Shown: in pieces, positions 8,338-17,604 of the stretch
Numbering within the stretch: the first letter of the stretch is position 1
Layout of the letters: the number at the start of each line of letters is the position of its first letter
From: Arthrobacter citreus
Lineage (GTDB): Bacteria > Actinomycetota > Actinomycetes > Actinomycetales > Micrococcaceae
Assembly (NCBI RefSeq): GCF_009192745.1
Contig: NZ_VTFV01000002.1
Coordinates: 248,001-312,000, forward strand
Length of the DNA stretch: 64,000 bases
Direction of reading: 5' to 3'
The notes under the pieces: model-generated
Seen by the model: only the letters and a program-made list of their open reading frames with translations
Database searches by the model: none
Told to the model about the DNA's origin: nothing
Position numbers and translations under genes: made by a program

Positions 8338-9762
8338 ATGCACACCACCGAATCCCTCACCAGCTTCCAGGACCTGCTGGGTGCCATTCCGGCAGCGCCG
8401 GAGTCCCGCGACATCCTGGACCCGGCTACCGGCGAGGTGGTCGCGGCCGCTCCCGTCCACACGCTTGCAGACCTTGAGGCTGCCGTTGCCTCCGCGCGCC
8501 TGGCCCAGCCGGAATGGGCCGCCCTCGGCCACGCCGAACGCTCCGCGTACCTGCTCAAGGCAGCCGACGCCGTCGACGCGGCCGCCGAAGGCCTGGCCGA
8601 ACTGCTCTCCCGCGAACAGGGCAAGCCGCTGAACGGTCCCAACGCCCGCTTCGAAGTGGGCGCCTGCGCCGCCTGGCTGCGCGCCACGGCGTCGTTCGAA
8701 CTCGAACCCGAGGTGCTGGTGGACGACAACAGCGGCCGCGCGGAACTGCACTACCGTCCGCTGGGCGTGGTGGGTGCGATCGGCCCCTGGAACTGGCCCA
8801 TGATGATCAGCATCTGGCAGCTCGCCCCGGCCCTGCGGATGGGCAACACCGTGGTCATGAAGCCCTCCGAATACACCCCGCTCTCCGTCCTCGCCCTGGC
8901 CGCGGTCCTGAACCAGGCGCTGCCCGCGGGCGTGCTGCACGTGGTTTCCGGCGGCCGGGACGTGGGCGAGGCCCTGGCCGGGCACGCGGACATTGACAAG
9001 GTCATGTTCACCGGCTCCACCGCCACCGGCAAGGCGATCATCCGCTCCTCCGCGGACACGGTGAAGCGCCTGACCCTCGAGCTCGGCGGCAACGACGCAG
9101 GCATTGTGCTGCCCGACGCCGATCCCGCCGCGATCGCCGAGGACCTGTTCTGGGGTGCCTTCATCAACACCGGCCAGACCTGCGCGGCGCTGAAGCGCCT
9201 GTACGTGCACGAGGACATTTACGACGCCGTCGTCGATGCCCTGGCCGGCGTCGCGAACGCCATGCCGATGGGTGTGGGGCTGGATGAAAACAACGTCCTG
9301 GGCCCGCTGCAGAACAAGGCACAGTTCCAGATCGTCGCGGACCTGGTCCAGGCCGCGAAGGACGCCGGTGCGCGGATTGTCACCGGCGGAAACCCGCAGA
9401 CGGACCAGCCCGGCTACTTCTACCCCGCAACCCTCGTGGCGGACATCGACAACGACAATCCGCTGGTGGCGCAGGAACAGTTCGGTCCCGCCCTGCCGAT
9501 CATCCGCTATTCCACTGTGGATGAGGCAGTAGAGATGGCCAACGCCCTGGACGTGGGCCTCGGGGCTTCCGTCTGGTCCTCGGACAAGGACGCGGCCCTG
9601 GCCGTCGCTGCCCGGATCGAAGCCGGAACCGTTTGGATCAACAAGCACGGCGCCGTGGATCCCCGGATGCCGTTCGGCGGCGCCAAGCAGTCCGGCTACG
9701 GCCTCGAATTCGGCGTCGAAGGCCTCAAGGCCCTCGGGGCCCCGCAGGTCCTCAGCTACTAA
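8338..9762 (+). CDS. NAD(P)-dependent aldehyde dehydrogenase
   Basis: A 474-residue member of the ALDH superfamily. Visible motifs: GPWNWPMM (nucleotide/Asn region), FTGSTATGK (Rossmann turn), general base Glu in LELGGND, catalytic Cys in NTGQTCAALKR, and EQFGPALPI. AAAGGAGC lies just before the ATG. Together with the GMC oxidoreductase 37 bp downstream it would convert an alcohol via aldehyde to acid. Choline to betaine is one option, but the protein does not show a decisive betaine-aldehyde signature; polyglycol or aliphatic alcohol oxidation by a peg-like AraC/ALDH/GMC set fits equally well. Confidence 0.88.
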   Translation: MHTTESLTSFQDLLGAIPAAPESRDILDPATGEVVAAAPVHTLADLEAAVASARLAQPEWAALGHAERSAYLLKAADAVDAAAEGLAELLSREQGKPLNGPNARFEVGACAAWLRATASFELEPEVLVDDNSGRAELHYRPLGVVGAIGPWNWPMMISIWQLAPALRMGNTVVMKPSEYTPLSVLALAAVLNQALPAGVLHVVSGGRDVGEALAGHADIDKVMFTGSTATGKAIIRSSADTVKRLTLELGGNDAGIVLPDADPAAIAEDLFWGAFINTGQTCAALKRLYVHEDIYDAVVDALAGVANAMPMGVGLDENNVLGPLQNKAQFQIVADLVQAAKDAGARIVTGGNPQTDQPGYFYPATLVADIDNDNPLVAQEQFGPALPIIRYSTVDEAVEMANALDVGLGASVWSSDKDAALAVAARIEAGTVWINKHGAVDPRMPFGGAKQSGYGLEFGVEGLKALGAPQVLSY

Positions 9763-9799
9763 CTCCACCGTCAGAACGAACGAAAGCAACGAAGCTTCC

Positions 9800-11323
9800 A
9801 TGGAAACCGAATACCTTGTGATCGGCGCCGGTTCAGCCGGCAACGTCGTCGCCCGCCGCCTGCTCGACGCCGGCAAAAAAGTCACCGTCCTCGAAGCCGG
9901 GGACCAGGACACCAACCCGGACATCGCCCACCTGAACACCCTCGGCGCGCTCTGGCACAGCCCGCAGGACTGGAACTACTACACCACCGAGCAGGCCGGA
10001 GCCTCGGGCCGCCGCATCCATCTGCCCCGCGGCAAGGTGATGGGCGGATCGCACGCCCTGAACGCGTCCATCTGGGTTCGCGGAGACCGCTGGGACTACG
10101 ACTCCTGGGCTGATGCGGGGTGCGAGGGCTGGTCCTGGGAGGATGTCCTGCCCGTGTTCAAGCAGATTGAAAACTACGACGGCGGTGCTTCCGAAACGCG
10201 CGGTACCGGCGGCCTGCTGGACGTGGTCCAGGACTTCCCGCGCAATCCCGTCCAGGAGGACATGCTGGCCGGTGCGCAGGAGATCGGCCTGGAGCTGAAC
10301 CCTGATTACAACTCCGGCAGTGTCGAGGGTGTCTCGCGGATGCAGCTCAACGTCCGGGACGGGAAGCGGTTCAACACCTGGCATGCCTACCTGAAGCCGG
10401 TCATGGACCACGCGAATTTGACTCTGGTGACCGGTGCCCATGTGCGCCGGCTGCTGGTGGAGGACGGCGTGGTCCGCGGCGTCGAATACGAACTTGGCGG
10501 GGAACTGCAGACGGCCCTCGCGGGGGAGACCATCCTGTGTGCGGGTGCGATCAACTCGGCCGAGCTGCTGCTGCGCTCTGGGATTGGCCCGGCCGCGGAA
10601 CTGGAGGCCGCCGGCGTCGAACCCGTCCTGGACCTGCCCGGGGTGGGCAAGAACCTGCAGGACCACCTGCTGGCCCCGGTCATCTTCTCCGCCGGTGCCC
10701 GCCCCGTGCCGGACGGCGAGGTTGCCCCTGCCGAAGTGCACATGTTCGCCAAGTCCCGCCCGGAGCTGCCGGTGCCGGACACCCAGCCGATCTTCTTCTC
10801 CGTGCCGATGTACTCGCAGGATTATGCGGGCGGCGAGATGACCGGCCCGGAAAACGGGTTCTCCATGCTCGGCGGGCTGGTGCGTCCGGCGAGCCGCGGC
10901 GAGATCACGCTCACCGGACCGTCGCCGGAGGATCCGCTGCGGATCGACCTGGGTGCGCTCAGCGAGCAGGCCGACGTCGATGCACTGGTGGCATCGGTGC
11001 GGCAGTGCCGGGAGATCGGCCGGTCCGAGGCGCTGGCCAACTGGGAACCCAAGGAACTGCATCCCGGCCCCGCAGTCTCAGACAGCGACGAAGACCTGGC
11101 CCAGTATGTGCGCGACTCCGTGGTCACCTACCACCATCAGGTTGGCACCTGCCGGATGGGTACTGACGACCTCGCCGTCGTCGATCCTGCTGACCTGACG
11201 GTGCGCGGGCTGTCCGGAATCCGAATCGCCGACGCGTCGGTTATGCCTATGGTTCCCACGGGCAACACCAACGCTCCCACAGTGATGATCGCCGAGCGTG
11301 CTGCGGGGATGATCCTGGGCTAG
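9800..11323 (+). CDS. GMC-family FAD alcohol dehydrogenase (choline dehydrogenase-like)
   Basis: A 507-residue glucose-methanol-choline oxidoreductase. FAD-binding GAGSAGNVVARRL is at residues 8-20, the GMC signature PRGKVMGGSHALNASIWVRG is near residue 77, and the C-terminal catalytic His lies in TYHHQVGTCRMG with the partner Asn in GNTNAPTVMIAERAA. Close spacing behind the aldehyde dehydrogenase indicates one transcript. Membrane or quinone coupling is likely as for other bacterial members. Substrate unresolved: choline, polyglycol or another primary alcohol. Confidence 0.88.
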   Translation: METEYLVIGAGSAGNVVARRLLDAGKKVTVLEAGDQDTNPDIAHLNTLGALWHSPQDWNYYTTEQAGASGRRIHLPRGKVMGGSHALNASIWVRGDRWDYDSWADAGCEGWSWEDVLPVFKQIENYDGGASETRGTGGLLDVVQDFPRNPVQEDMLAGAQEIGLELNPDYNSGSVEGVSRMQLNVRDGKRFNTWHAYLKPVMDHANLTLVTGAHVRRLLVEDGVVRGVEYELGGELQTALAGETILCAGAINSAELLLRSGIGPAAELEAAGVEPVLDLPGVGKNLQDHLLAPVIFSAGARPVPDGEVAPAEVHMFAKSRPELPVPDTQPIFFSVPMYSQDYAGGEMTGPENGFSMLGGLVRPASRGEITLTGPSPEDPLRIDLGALSEQADVDALVASVRQCREIGRSEALANWEPKELHPGPAVSDSDEDLAQYVRDSVVTYHHQVGTCRMGTDDLAVVDPADLTVRGLSGIRIADASVMPMVPTGNTNAPTVMIAERAAGMILG

Positions 11324-11344
11324 TTCCCTTATTTCCGACCCCCG

Positions 11345-11404
11345 TCGAGGGGCCAGTTACGGCCGGTTTGAGCGCTCAAACCAGCCGTATAACTGGCCTC
11401 TCGA
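11345..11404. terminator. Long palindrome between convergent genes (bidirectional terminator candidate)
   Basis: A 60-nt near-perfect inverted repeat runs from TCGAGGGGCCAG to CTGGCCTCTCGA, with a perfect central 18-bp palindrome GGTTTGAGCGCTCAAACC at 11365-11382. It fills the gap between the convergent GMC and TetR genes. There is no T run, so termination is inferred from position. Its size, CGAG/CTCG ends and GCGCT centre resemble the two repeats at 13217 and 59357. Confidence 0.6.
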
Positions 11405-11418
11405 TTGATGATCCTCGG

Positions 11419-11988
11419 TTAGTAGGCGGCAGCTGCCGCAGCAGCCACCCGCCGGCCGGCAGAAATCGGGTCCGCCGGGCAACCACGCAGGTACGCGGCA
11501 AGCGTGCCGTTGTAGGCCAGCACGACGTCGTCGGCCAGCTCCGCGGCGTGGTTCCCAGCCAGCGGCTTGGCAAAGTGGCGCAGCCTTTCGGTCAGCAGCG
11601 CCGTGTCCGCGGCGAGGACGGCAGATATTTCATCCCCGGCGTCGGGCAGTTCAGTGGCAGTAGCGAGGAAGGCGCACCAGCGGGCCGCCGCCTGCCGCCC
11701 CCGAAAGGCGGCCAGGGCATCGAAGACGGACAGCAGCCGGTCCAGGTCGCTCCCGGCGTTGACCGCGCACTCGTCCCAGACGGACTGCCATTCGGCGAGG
11801 CGGACGCGCAGTGCCTCTGCCACAAGTCCGTCCTTGCTGCCGAAATGCGAATAGAGGCTGGCAGCGGACACGTTGGCAGTGCGCAGCACTTCGTCCACGC
11901 CGGTGGCGCGGATACCCCGGCGGAAGAACACGTCTTCAGCTGCCGCGAGCAGCCGTTCGCGGGCGGGGAGTTTCGCTCCGGTGGTCAT
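11419..11988 (-). CDS. TetR-family transcriptional regulator
   Basis: A 189-residue repressor. The N-terminal HTH is typical (ARERLLAAAEDVFFRRGIRATGVDEVL then SAASLYSHFGSKDGLV, residues ~8-52); the C-terminal ligand domain carries two close cysteine/tryptophan-containing helices but no assignable ligand. It is divergent from a damaged MFS transporter gene, and the 83-bp gap holds an AACGATCGTT palindrome and a half-matching second copy, the probable operator. It is therefore likely an efflux repressor that also controls itself. Confidence 0.88.
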   Translation of the reverse strand: MTTGAKLPARERLLAAAEDVFFRRGIRATGVDEVLRTANVSAASLYSHFGSKDGLVAEALRVRLAEWQSVWDECAVNAGSDLDRLLSVFDALAAFRGRQAAARWCAFLATATELPDAGDEISAVLAADTALLTERLRHFAKPLAGNHAAELADDVVLAYNGTLAAYLRGCPADPISAGRRVAAAAAAAY

Positions 11989-12016
11989 GCGGTAACTCTA
12001 ACCAGCCTTGATCCAC

Positions 12017-12051
12017 AACGATAGTTCTGCTCTACTGTAACGATCGTTCTG
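12017..12051. promoter_or_regulatory. Probable TetR operator
   Basis: AACGATAGTTCTG (12017-12029) and AACGATCGTTCTG (12039-12051) are direct repeats 22 bp apart, two helical turns. The second contains the perfect 10-bp palindrome AACGATCGTT. They lie in the divergent promoter region of the TetR gene and the MFS gene. Confidence 0.65.
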
Positions 12052-12071
12052 GTCGAAGGGGAGGGGCTGCA

Positions 12072-13225
12072 ATGCGGTGGAAGCTGGTGGCCAGCGGTCT
12101 CGCCCTCATAGCGGCCACCTACGGGCTGGCCCGCTTCGGATACGGCCTGTTCCTGCCCCGTTTCGCCGAAGCCTTCGACATGGGTCCCGGCCTGTCCGGA
12201 GCGATCCAGGCCGGAAGTTTCCTTTCCTACTGCGTAACTGCTTTGCTCGCGGCCCGGCTGGGATCCCGGCCCCGGCTGGTGATCGTGCTGGCCGGGGCAA
12301 CAGCTGCGTTGGGTGCCGCGGGCGTCGCCGCCGCTCCGAACGCGGAAGTCCTGGCGGCCGCAGTGGTCCTCGCCGGAGCCGGGGCAGGCTTTGCCACGCC
12401 CGGACTCGTGACCCTCATCGAATCCAATGTGGAGTCCCGGCGGCAGGAGAATGCGCAGACCATCGTGAATTCGGGGACGGGCGCCGGCCTTGTGGCGGCC
12501 GGGTCGCTCCTGATCCTGGTGGGCAGCCACTGGAGGCTCGGCTGGGCGGCGATTGCCGCCGTCGTCATCCTGGCGACCGGTGCCACGCTGCGGTCCGACC
12601 GGAAGAAGAAGCCGGCGGCCCCGGCCCCAGCCCCGGGCAGAAAGGAACTGGTGCTGCTGGGCCGGCCCCTCGTTGCTGCTGGCCTGGCGGGTGCGTCAAG
12701 TGCCGCAGTCTGGACCTTCGGCCGGACTGTTCTGGCGGAAGGAAGAGAGACTGAGCTTTACTCCATCGGTGCGTGGATGGTTCTCGGAGCCTTTGGGGTG
12801 CTCGGGGCAGGAGCAGGAAGAATCGTACAGGCGTGGAGCCTGCGCACGGCATGGACGGTGACCACCCTCCCGATGGCCGGAGCAACCATGCTGATGGGTG
12901 CATTTCCCGGGACAGCGGCGGCCGCCTACGCTGCCGCGGCGCTGTTCGGAGCCAGCTACATTGCGATGAGCGGGGTGCTGATCGTGTGGGCGTCCGGATT
13001 GTGCCGGAGCAGGCCTCCGCCGGAACGGTTGCCCTCTTTATTGCGCTCGCCGTGGGCCAGGCCGCCGGATCAGTCGGCCTTGGGGCCGTGCTCGCGCCGG
13101 ATGCGCCGGTGGGAGCCTTCAGCCTCGCCGCCGCCGTCGGGGTTCTTGCCGTCTTCCCCGCCTGGATCCGTGGATGCGCCGCTCCCAAACATTCGGACGA
13201 CACCGTCTCCATTCCATCGAGATGA
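12072..13225 (+). pseudogene. YbfB/YjiJ-family MFS transporter, frameshifted
   Basis: The first ~305 residues form ten or so transmembrane helices starting with GLALIAATYGLARFGYGLFLPRF, the conserved N-terminus of YbfB/YjiJ-type MFS carriers. After LIVWA (about 12990) the frame turns into low-quality Arg/Pro-rich sequence ending at 13250, while membrane-protein sequence (VRIVPEQASAGTVALFIALA) continues in the +1-shifted frame to a stop at 13225. Adding one G in GTGTGGGCGTC (12986-12996) would restore WGVRIVPE and a ~384-residue protein. It is either a real single-base deletion or a sequencing error in the G run. Confidence 0.8.
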
Positions 13226-13274
13226 CAGAAACTGTCCGATACCGCGCTGATACGGGCAGTTTCTGTCATCTCGA
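13217..13274. repeat. 58-nt intergenic palindromic repeat, copy 1
   Basis: TCGAGATGACAGAAACTG at the left edge is the exact inverse of the right edge CAGTTTCTGTCATCTCGA; the centre contains CGCGCTGATACGG. A 58-nt element of the same design lies at 59357-59414 and matches at roughly 45 of 58 positions. It overlaps the last codons of the shifted MFS frame. Function unknown; hairpin formation or termination is possible. Confidence 0.75.
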
Positions 13275-13364
13275 CGGGGAGGTTTTGGTCCGGCCACAGA
13301 ATTGCTCGTACCGTTGTCCTGCGAACGTACGGGGCTTGTCCTCGGGGGAGAGGACACCGGAGAC

Positions 13365-14603
13365 ATGAGCAACACCGCCACAGCGATCCAGGCGCCGGAA
13401 CGCACCGCACCGCCGAAGGCCCCCACCCGGCGCAGCGCCGGCATCCTGCTGGCCGTCTGCATTGTGCTGATCGGCCTGAACCTGCGCACCGTCTTCTCCA
13501 GCTTCTCTGCCATCCTTCCCGAGATCACCGAAGCCTCCGGCATGCCCGCGGCCCTGGTCAGCGTGCTCACCACCGGCCCGGTGCTGCTGCTGGGCCTGGT
13601 GGCTCCCGCTGCGCCCGTGCTGGCCCGGAGACTGGGGATTGAGCGCACGATCCTCGCCGCGATGGTGGTCCTGGCCGCCGGACTCGCGGTCCGCGGCACC
13701 GGCGACTTCACCGCCATGGCCGCCGGAACCATCGCCGCCGGGGCGGGCATCGGCGTCGTCAACGTCCTGCTCCCCACCCTGGTCAAGCGCGACTTCCAGC
13801 ACCGGCTGGGCCTGATGAGCGGCCTGTACACAGGCTCGATCTGCGCCGCAGCCGCGCTGGGCGCCGGCTTCACCCAGCCCTTGCTGCAGGCCACCGGCTC
13901 CTGGCAGGACGCGCTCGCGTTCTGGACCCTGCCGGCAGCGCTGGTGGTACTGCTCTTCGCGCCGCTGGCACTGCGCCGCGGCCGCACCCCGGCGGACAGG
14001 ACCAACGACGCCGGCCCCTCGGTCTGGCGCTCACCGCTGGCCTGGCAGATCACCGGATTTATGGCCCTGCAGGCCATGATGTCCTTCAGCGTTTTTGCGT
14101 GGCTGGCCCCGATCCTGCGGGAACGCGGAATCGACGGCGCAACAGCAGGCTACGTGGTGGCAGGTTCGATCGTGGTGCAGGTCCTTGGGTCCTTCCTGGC
14201 TCCTCCGCTGGCCGCCCGGCTGCGCAGCCAGGGCTGGCTGAACGCATTCATCGCGCTCCTTACGGGCGCCGGTTTCGCCCTCACCATCCTGGGCCCGCTG
14301 GATCTCGTCTGGCTTTGGGCCGTGATGCTCGGCGTCGGGCAGGGCAGCCTGACGGCGCTGGCGCTGACCATGATCGTGCTCCGCACCCATGACGCCGCCA
14401 CCGCGGGCCGGGTGTCTGGAATGATGCAGTGCATTGGCTACGGCGTGGGCTCCTCCGGAACCCTGCTCGTGGGTATCCTGCACACGGCTTCGGGCTCCTT
14501 CACACCCGCAGCGGTGATGTTCCTGCTGATCGGTTCTGCCGCGGCGGGCATGGGCTTTTTGGCCGGGCGCGCGCGGTTCGTCGGCGGTTCCCGGCAGGAC
14601 TAG
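13365..14603 (+). CDS. CynX/NimT-type MFS transporter
   Basis: A 412-residue, twelve-helix major facilitator protein. GILLAVCIVLIGLNLRTVFSS is the hallmark first helix of the CynX/NimT (cyanate/2-nitroimidazole) family, followed by LPEITEASGMPAALVSVLTT. The ATG at 13365 is chosen since the preceding in-frame residues lack similarity and GGGGGAGAGG lies upstream. It is a proton-driven exporter or importer of unknown small molecules. Its stop overlaps the convergent regucalcin-like gene by four bases. Confidence 0.85.
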   Translation: MSNTATAIQAPERTAPPKAPTRRSAGILLAVCIVLIGLNLRTVFSSFSAILPEITEASGMPAALVSVLTTGPVLLLGLVAPAAPVLARRLGIERTILAAMVVLAAGLAVRGTGDFTAMAAGTIAAGAGIGVVNVLLPTLVKRDFQHRLGLMSGLYTGSICAAAALGAGFTQPLLQATGSWQDALAFWTLPAALVVLLFAPLALRRGRTPADRTNDAGPSVWRSPLAWQITGFMALQAMMSFSVFAWLAPILRERGIDGATAGYVVAGSIVVQVLGSFLAPPLAARLRSQGWLNAFIALLTGAGFALTILGPLDLVWLWAVMLGVGQGSLTALALTMIVLRTHDAATAGRVSGMMQCIGYGVGSSGTLLVGILHTASGSFTPAAVMFLLIGSAAAGMGFLAGRARFVGGSRQD

Positions 14604-15415
14604 GGCAGGACCTCTGACAGGGCTGCTGTGAGGGTGCAGCCGTCCAGCGGCCCCGGGTCTGAGAGGCCGGAGGCGGCGCTGGTGACCAGCACCAGGTCCC
14701 CGGTGACCAGCACGCTGGTGGGCTGCCGGACCGGCACCGGCACGGCGGCCAGGCGTTCGCCGTTTTCGGAGTACACGTCAAGCCGCGCAGCGCCCCAGAC
14801 CGCGCTCCAGATCCGTCCGGAAGGGTCCACGTGCATGCCGTCCGGGTTTTCTCCCGGCGCCCGGGCGAACTCCTCCGCTGACCCGGGATTCGCCGTCGTC
14901 GTCCGCAGGATTATTCCGGCGTCGGTATCCGAAATCAGCACGCTGTGTCCGTCCGGCAGGAACAGCGGCCCGTTGGGAATGGGGATGCCGCCGCGCAGGC
15001 GCACGACGGCACCGCTCGCCGGGTCCCAGCGCCACACCGCGCCGTCGGGGTCGGAGCCGTCGTGGACCATGGTGCCGAACCAGAGCGACCCGTCCGGTGC
15101 AAAAGCGCCGTCGTTGATGCGGTAGCGCGCCGGGTCCAGTCCCGTGTCGGCCAGCGGAACAGACGTGCCGTCAGAGAGCAGCTCGACGACGCCGGTGCCG
15201 GCAGCGCCGATCAGCCGCCCGGAGGAATCCTGTTCGGCGAAGCCCAGGGGTTCGGCGAGGCGGTGGGTGAGCACCGGAGCGCCGCCGCCTGGGGCCCAGG
15301 CATAGAGTTCCCCGTTGACCAGGTCCACCCACCGGGCGCCGTTGGGCGTACGCCGCAGCCCTTCACCCAGTTCCAATGCGGAAGTGCTTACGGGAATCCA
15401 CGGCGTCTGGTCCAT
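14600..15415 (-). CDS. SMP-30/gluconolactonase/LRE-family protein
   Basis: A 271-residue six-bladed beta-propeller of the SMP-30/regucalcin type. Metal ligands are visible as the N-terminal Glu in LELGEGLRR, Asn/Asp in INDGAFAPDGSLWFGTM, and Asp in DGMHVDPSGRIW. Such enzymes hydrolyse sugar lactones using a divalent metal in the cytoplasm. A lactonase acting after sugar oxidation is plausible but the neighbours give no substrate. Confidence 0.85.
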   Translation of the reverse strand: MDQTPWIPVSTSALELGEGLRRTPNGARWVDLVNGELYAWAPGGGAPVLTHRLAEPLGFAEQDSSGRLIGAAGTGVVELLSDGTSVPLADTGLDPARYRINDGAFAPDGSLWFGTMVHDGSDPDGAVWRWDPASGAVVRLRGGIPIPNGPLFLPDGHSVLISDTDAGIILRTTTANPGSAEEFARAPGENPDGMHVDPSGRIWSAVWGAARLDVYSENGERLAAVPVPVRQPTSVLVTGDLVLVTSAASGLSDPGPLDGCTLTAALSEVLP

Positions 15416-15589
15416 GCCTGCCTCTCAGGGGAGTTGTGGTGTGGAAGTAATCTACCGGACCCGCCTGCCGCGGACGGTGGACGTGGTGCTAATCTCGATT
15501 CTGCGAAGGCGGGCACCGGCCGGTGCTAACTACCTGGCATTTCCCGGCCGGAGAGACCGCTGGGGCCAAGATCGCAGGGGGCAGCACCC

Positions 15590-16060
15590 ATGAATTCAGA
15601 CGCCGCATACCTTTCCCGGGCCATCGAGCTGGCCACCGCCAACGTCGCAGACAATGGCGGACCGTTCGGCGCCGTCATCGTTACCGCGGACGGCCAGGCG
15701 TTCGACGGCGTGAACCGGGTTACCGCTAATAACGACCCCACCGCGCACGCGGAAGTCACGGCCATCCGCAACGCATGCGCTGCGCTGGAGACCTTCGACC
15801 TCAGCGGCGCGGTGCTCTACACGAGCTGCGAGCCCTGCCCCATGTGCCTGGCCTCGGCGCTGTGGGCACGCATTGACCGGGTGGTCTACGCAGCGGACCG
15901 GCACGACGCCGCTGCAGCCGGCTTCGACGATGCCGTCTTCTACGAATACTTTGAGACTCCCGTCGAGGAGCGCTCGATGCCCGTTGACCAGCTGCCCGGG
16001 GACACCCGCAACGCCCCGTTTGACGCCTGGACCGCAGCGGCGTCGCGCATCGACTACTAA
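15590..16060 (+). CDS. Nucleoside deaminase, probable guanine deaminase
   Basis: A 156-residue zinc deaminase of the CDA fold. Zinc and proton-shuttle motifs are TAHAEVTAIRNA (His, Glu) and SCEPCPMCLAS (two Cys). Length and the C-terminal FFDAW-like stretch (PFDAWTAAASRIDY) resemble bacterial GuaD, which converts guanine to xanthine in purine salvage or degradation; cytosine or tRNA deaminase activity is less likely. It is a single gene with AGGGGGCAGC before the ATG. Confidence 0.82.
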   Translation: MNSDAAYLSRAIELATANVADNGGPFGAVIVTADGQAFDGVNRVTANNDPTAHAEVTAIRNACAALETFDLSGAVLYTSCEPCPMCLASALWARIDRVVYAADRHDAAAAGFDDAVFYEYFETPVEERSMPVDQLPGDTRNAPFDAWTAAASRIDY

Positions 16061-16146
16061 GTCCTCAAGGTCCGGGTCCGGGCCTTTGGCCGCAGTCAGC
16101 CAGGCCGGGGCTCCCGCCCGGGCCACACGAGCCGTATCCTCCAAGG

Positions 16147-16968
16147 ATGGACCCGGTTCGTGTGTGCCTGTGGATCTTCCTGGCGGTCACCGCCGCAACG
16201 TGGATCCTGTCCCTGATCACCCGGGAATACTCCTGGACGGACCGGATCTGGTCGATCGTCCCCGTGGCCTACGTCTGGGTCTTCGCGGCGGCGTCGGGCT
16301 TCGAGTCACGGCTGGTGCTTATGGCTGTGTTGGTGACTCTGTGGGGCGGCCGGCTGACCTTCAACTTTGCCCGCAAGGGAGGCTATGCGCCCGGCGGGGA
16401 AGACTACCGGTGGGCGATCCTGCGCGGCCGGCTGCGGCCGTGGCAGTTCCAGCTGTTCAACCTGGGGTTTATCAGCATCTACCAGAACGTGATCATCTGG
16501 CTGATGACGCTTCCGGCGCTGACGGTGTTCCAGAGCCCGGGACCGCTCAGCGCCTGGGACTGGGTGCTCGCTGGGCTTTTCCTGGCCGCCCTGGCGGGGG
16601 AGACCACCGCGGACCAGCAGCAGTGGAACTACCAGCAATGGAAAAAGGCTGAACGGGCGGCCGGCAGGGAAGCCGGACGGGGTTTTGTACAGACCGGGCT
16701 TTTCCGGTATTCGCGCCACCCGAACTTCTTCTTCGAACAGGCCCAGTGGTGGCTGTTCTACGGTTTCGCCGTAGCTGCCTCCGGTTCCTGGCTGCACTGG
16801 ACACTCGCCGGACCCGTGCTGCTGACCCTGCTTTTTGCCGGGTCCACGGTGTTCACCGAGAGCATTTCCGCCGGCCGCTACCCGGCCTACGCCGAGTACC
16901 AGCGGAGGACCTCACCCATTATTCCGCTGCCGCCGCACGGGCACTCCCGCCCCCTCGAAGCCGGCTAA
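16147..16968 (+). CDS. DUF1295 (steroid 5-alpha-reductase-like) membrane protein
   Basis: A 273-residue integral membrane protein of the DUF1295 family. Conserved blocks: NFARKGGYAPGGEDYRW (residues ~76-92), the NADPH-site-like QTGLFRYSRHPNFFFEQ (~179-195), and the C-terminal FTESISAGRYPAYAEYQ. It is related to isoprenylcysteine methyltransferases and steroid reductases, but the bacterial reaction is unknown. About six or seven transmembrane segments. The convergent GNAT gene overlaps its stop. Confidence 0.85.
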   Translation: MDPVRVCLWIFLAVTAATWILSLITREYSWTDRIWSIVPVAYVWVFAAASGFESRLVLMAVLVTLWGGRLTFNFARKGGYAPGGEDYRWAILRGRLRPWQFQLFNLGFISIYQNVIIWLMTLPALTVFQSPGPLSAWDWVLAGLFLAALAGETTADQQQWNYQQWKKAERAAGREAGRGFVQTGLFRYSRHPNFFFEQAQWWLFYGFAVAASGSWLHWTLAGPVLLTLLFAGSTVFTESISAGRYPAYAEYQRRTSPIIPLPPHGHSRPLEAG

Positions 16969-17483
16969 AAGTTCCTAAAGGATGCACTCAGCTCCGTTGA
17001 ACGCACGCCGGGTTCGATCACCTTCGCAAAACACATGGAAAGCGGCAGATCCTCGTACGGCCCGAAATTCGGCACCTCGGCATACCCCGCCTGTGCATAA
17101 AACCGCTTCCCGTCGGTCTGGGCCGAGCCCGCCTCCGCAGTAACCGCGCCGAACCCTGCGGCACGGGCCCGGAACTCCAGCGAGGACAGGATCGCGGTCG
17201 CTATGCCTGAGCCGCGCGCATAGGGCAGCACATAGATCCGCTTGATTTCCGCCGTGGAACGGTCCAGCCGCCGGAGCCCCCCACACCCCAGCGGCTGTCC
17301 CGAGCTTCGTTCGTAGGCGATCACGAACACCGCCGTGTCCGCTTCGGTAGGCGGAGAAGGGTCGTGGTCCGGGCGCCCGTAGCGGGAATCCAGTTCAGCC
17401 TGCTGGGCCCTCCGCAGGTCAGCGCCCACCGGGTTGGACCAGGGCACCTCACGGATGGAAAGGTTCGGGGGAAGCGGGAACAC
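16965..17483 (-). CDS. GNAT-family N-acetyltransferase
   Basis: A 172-residue single-domain GNAT protein starting with GTG. The acetyl-CoA-binding motif A is clear (IKRIYVLPYARGSGIATAIL, with R-G-x-G-I-A), followed by FYAQAGYAEVPNFGPYEDLPLSMCF. The target amine is not predictable. It lies convergent to the DUF1295 gene and divergent from rlmN. Confidence 0.85.
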   Translation of the reverse strand: MFPLPPNLSIREVPWSNPVGADLRRAQQAELDSRYGRPDHDPSPPTEADTAVFVIAYERSSGQPLGCGGLRRLDRSTAEIKRIYVLPYARGSGIATAILSSLEFRARAAGFGAVTAEAGSAQTDGKRFYAQAGYAEVPNFGPYEDLPLSMCFAKVIEPGVRSTELSASFRNF

Positions 17484-17604
17484 GTGAACCTCCTGGGCCT
17501 GCGGGACTGGTTCACCTCAATCTACGAAGACCGGATTTCGGCCGTGTTTCCGCTGTGTGAGAACTGGGCTAAGCCAAATACACGATTCGCGAAGGCATGC
17601 AAAA

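Noticed and set aside
9800-11323. Firm assignment as choline dehydrogenase BetA
   Set aside because: GMC motifs fit several alcohol dehydrogenases; no betaine transporter or BetI-like regulator is present, the regulator being AraC-type.
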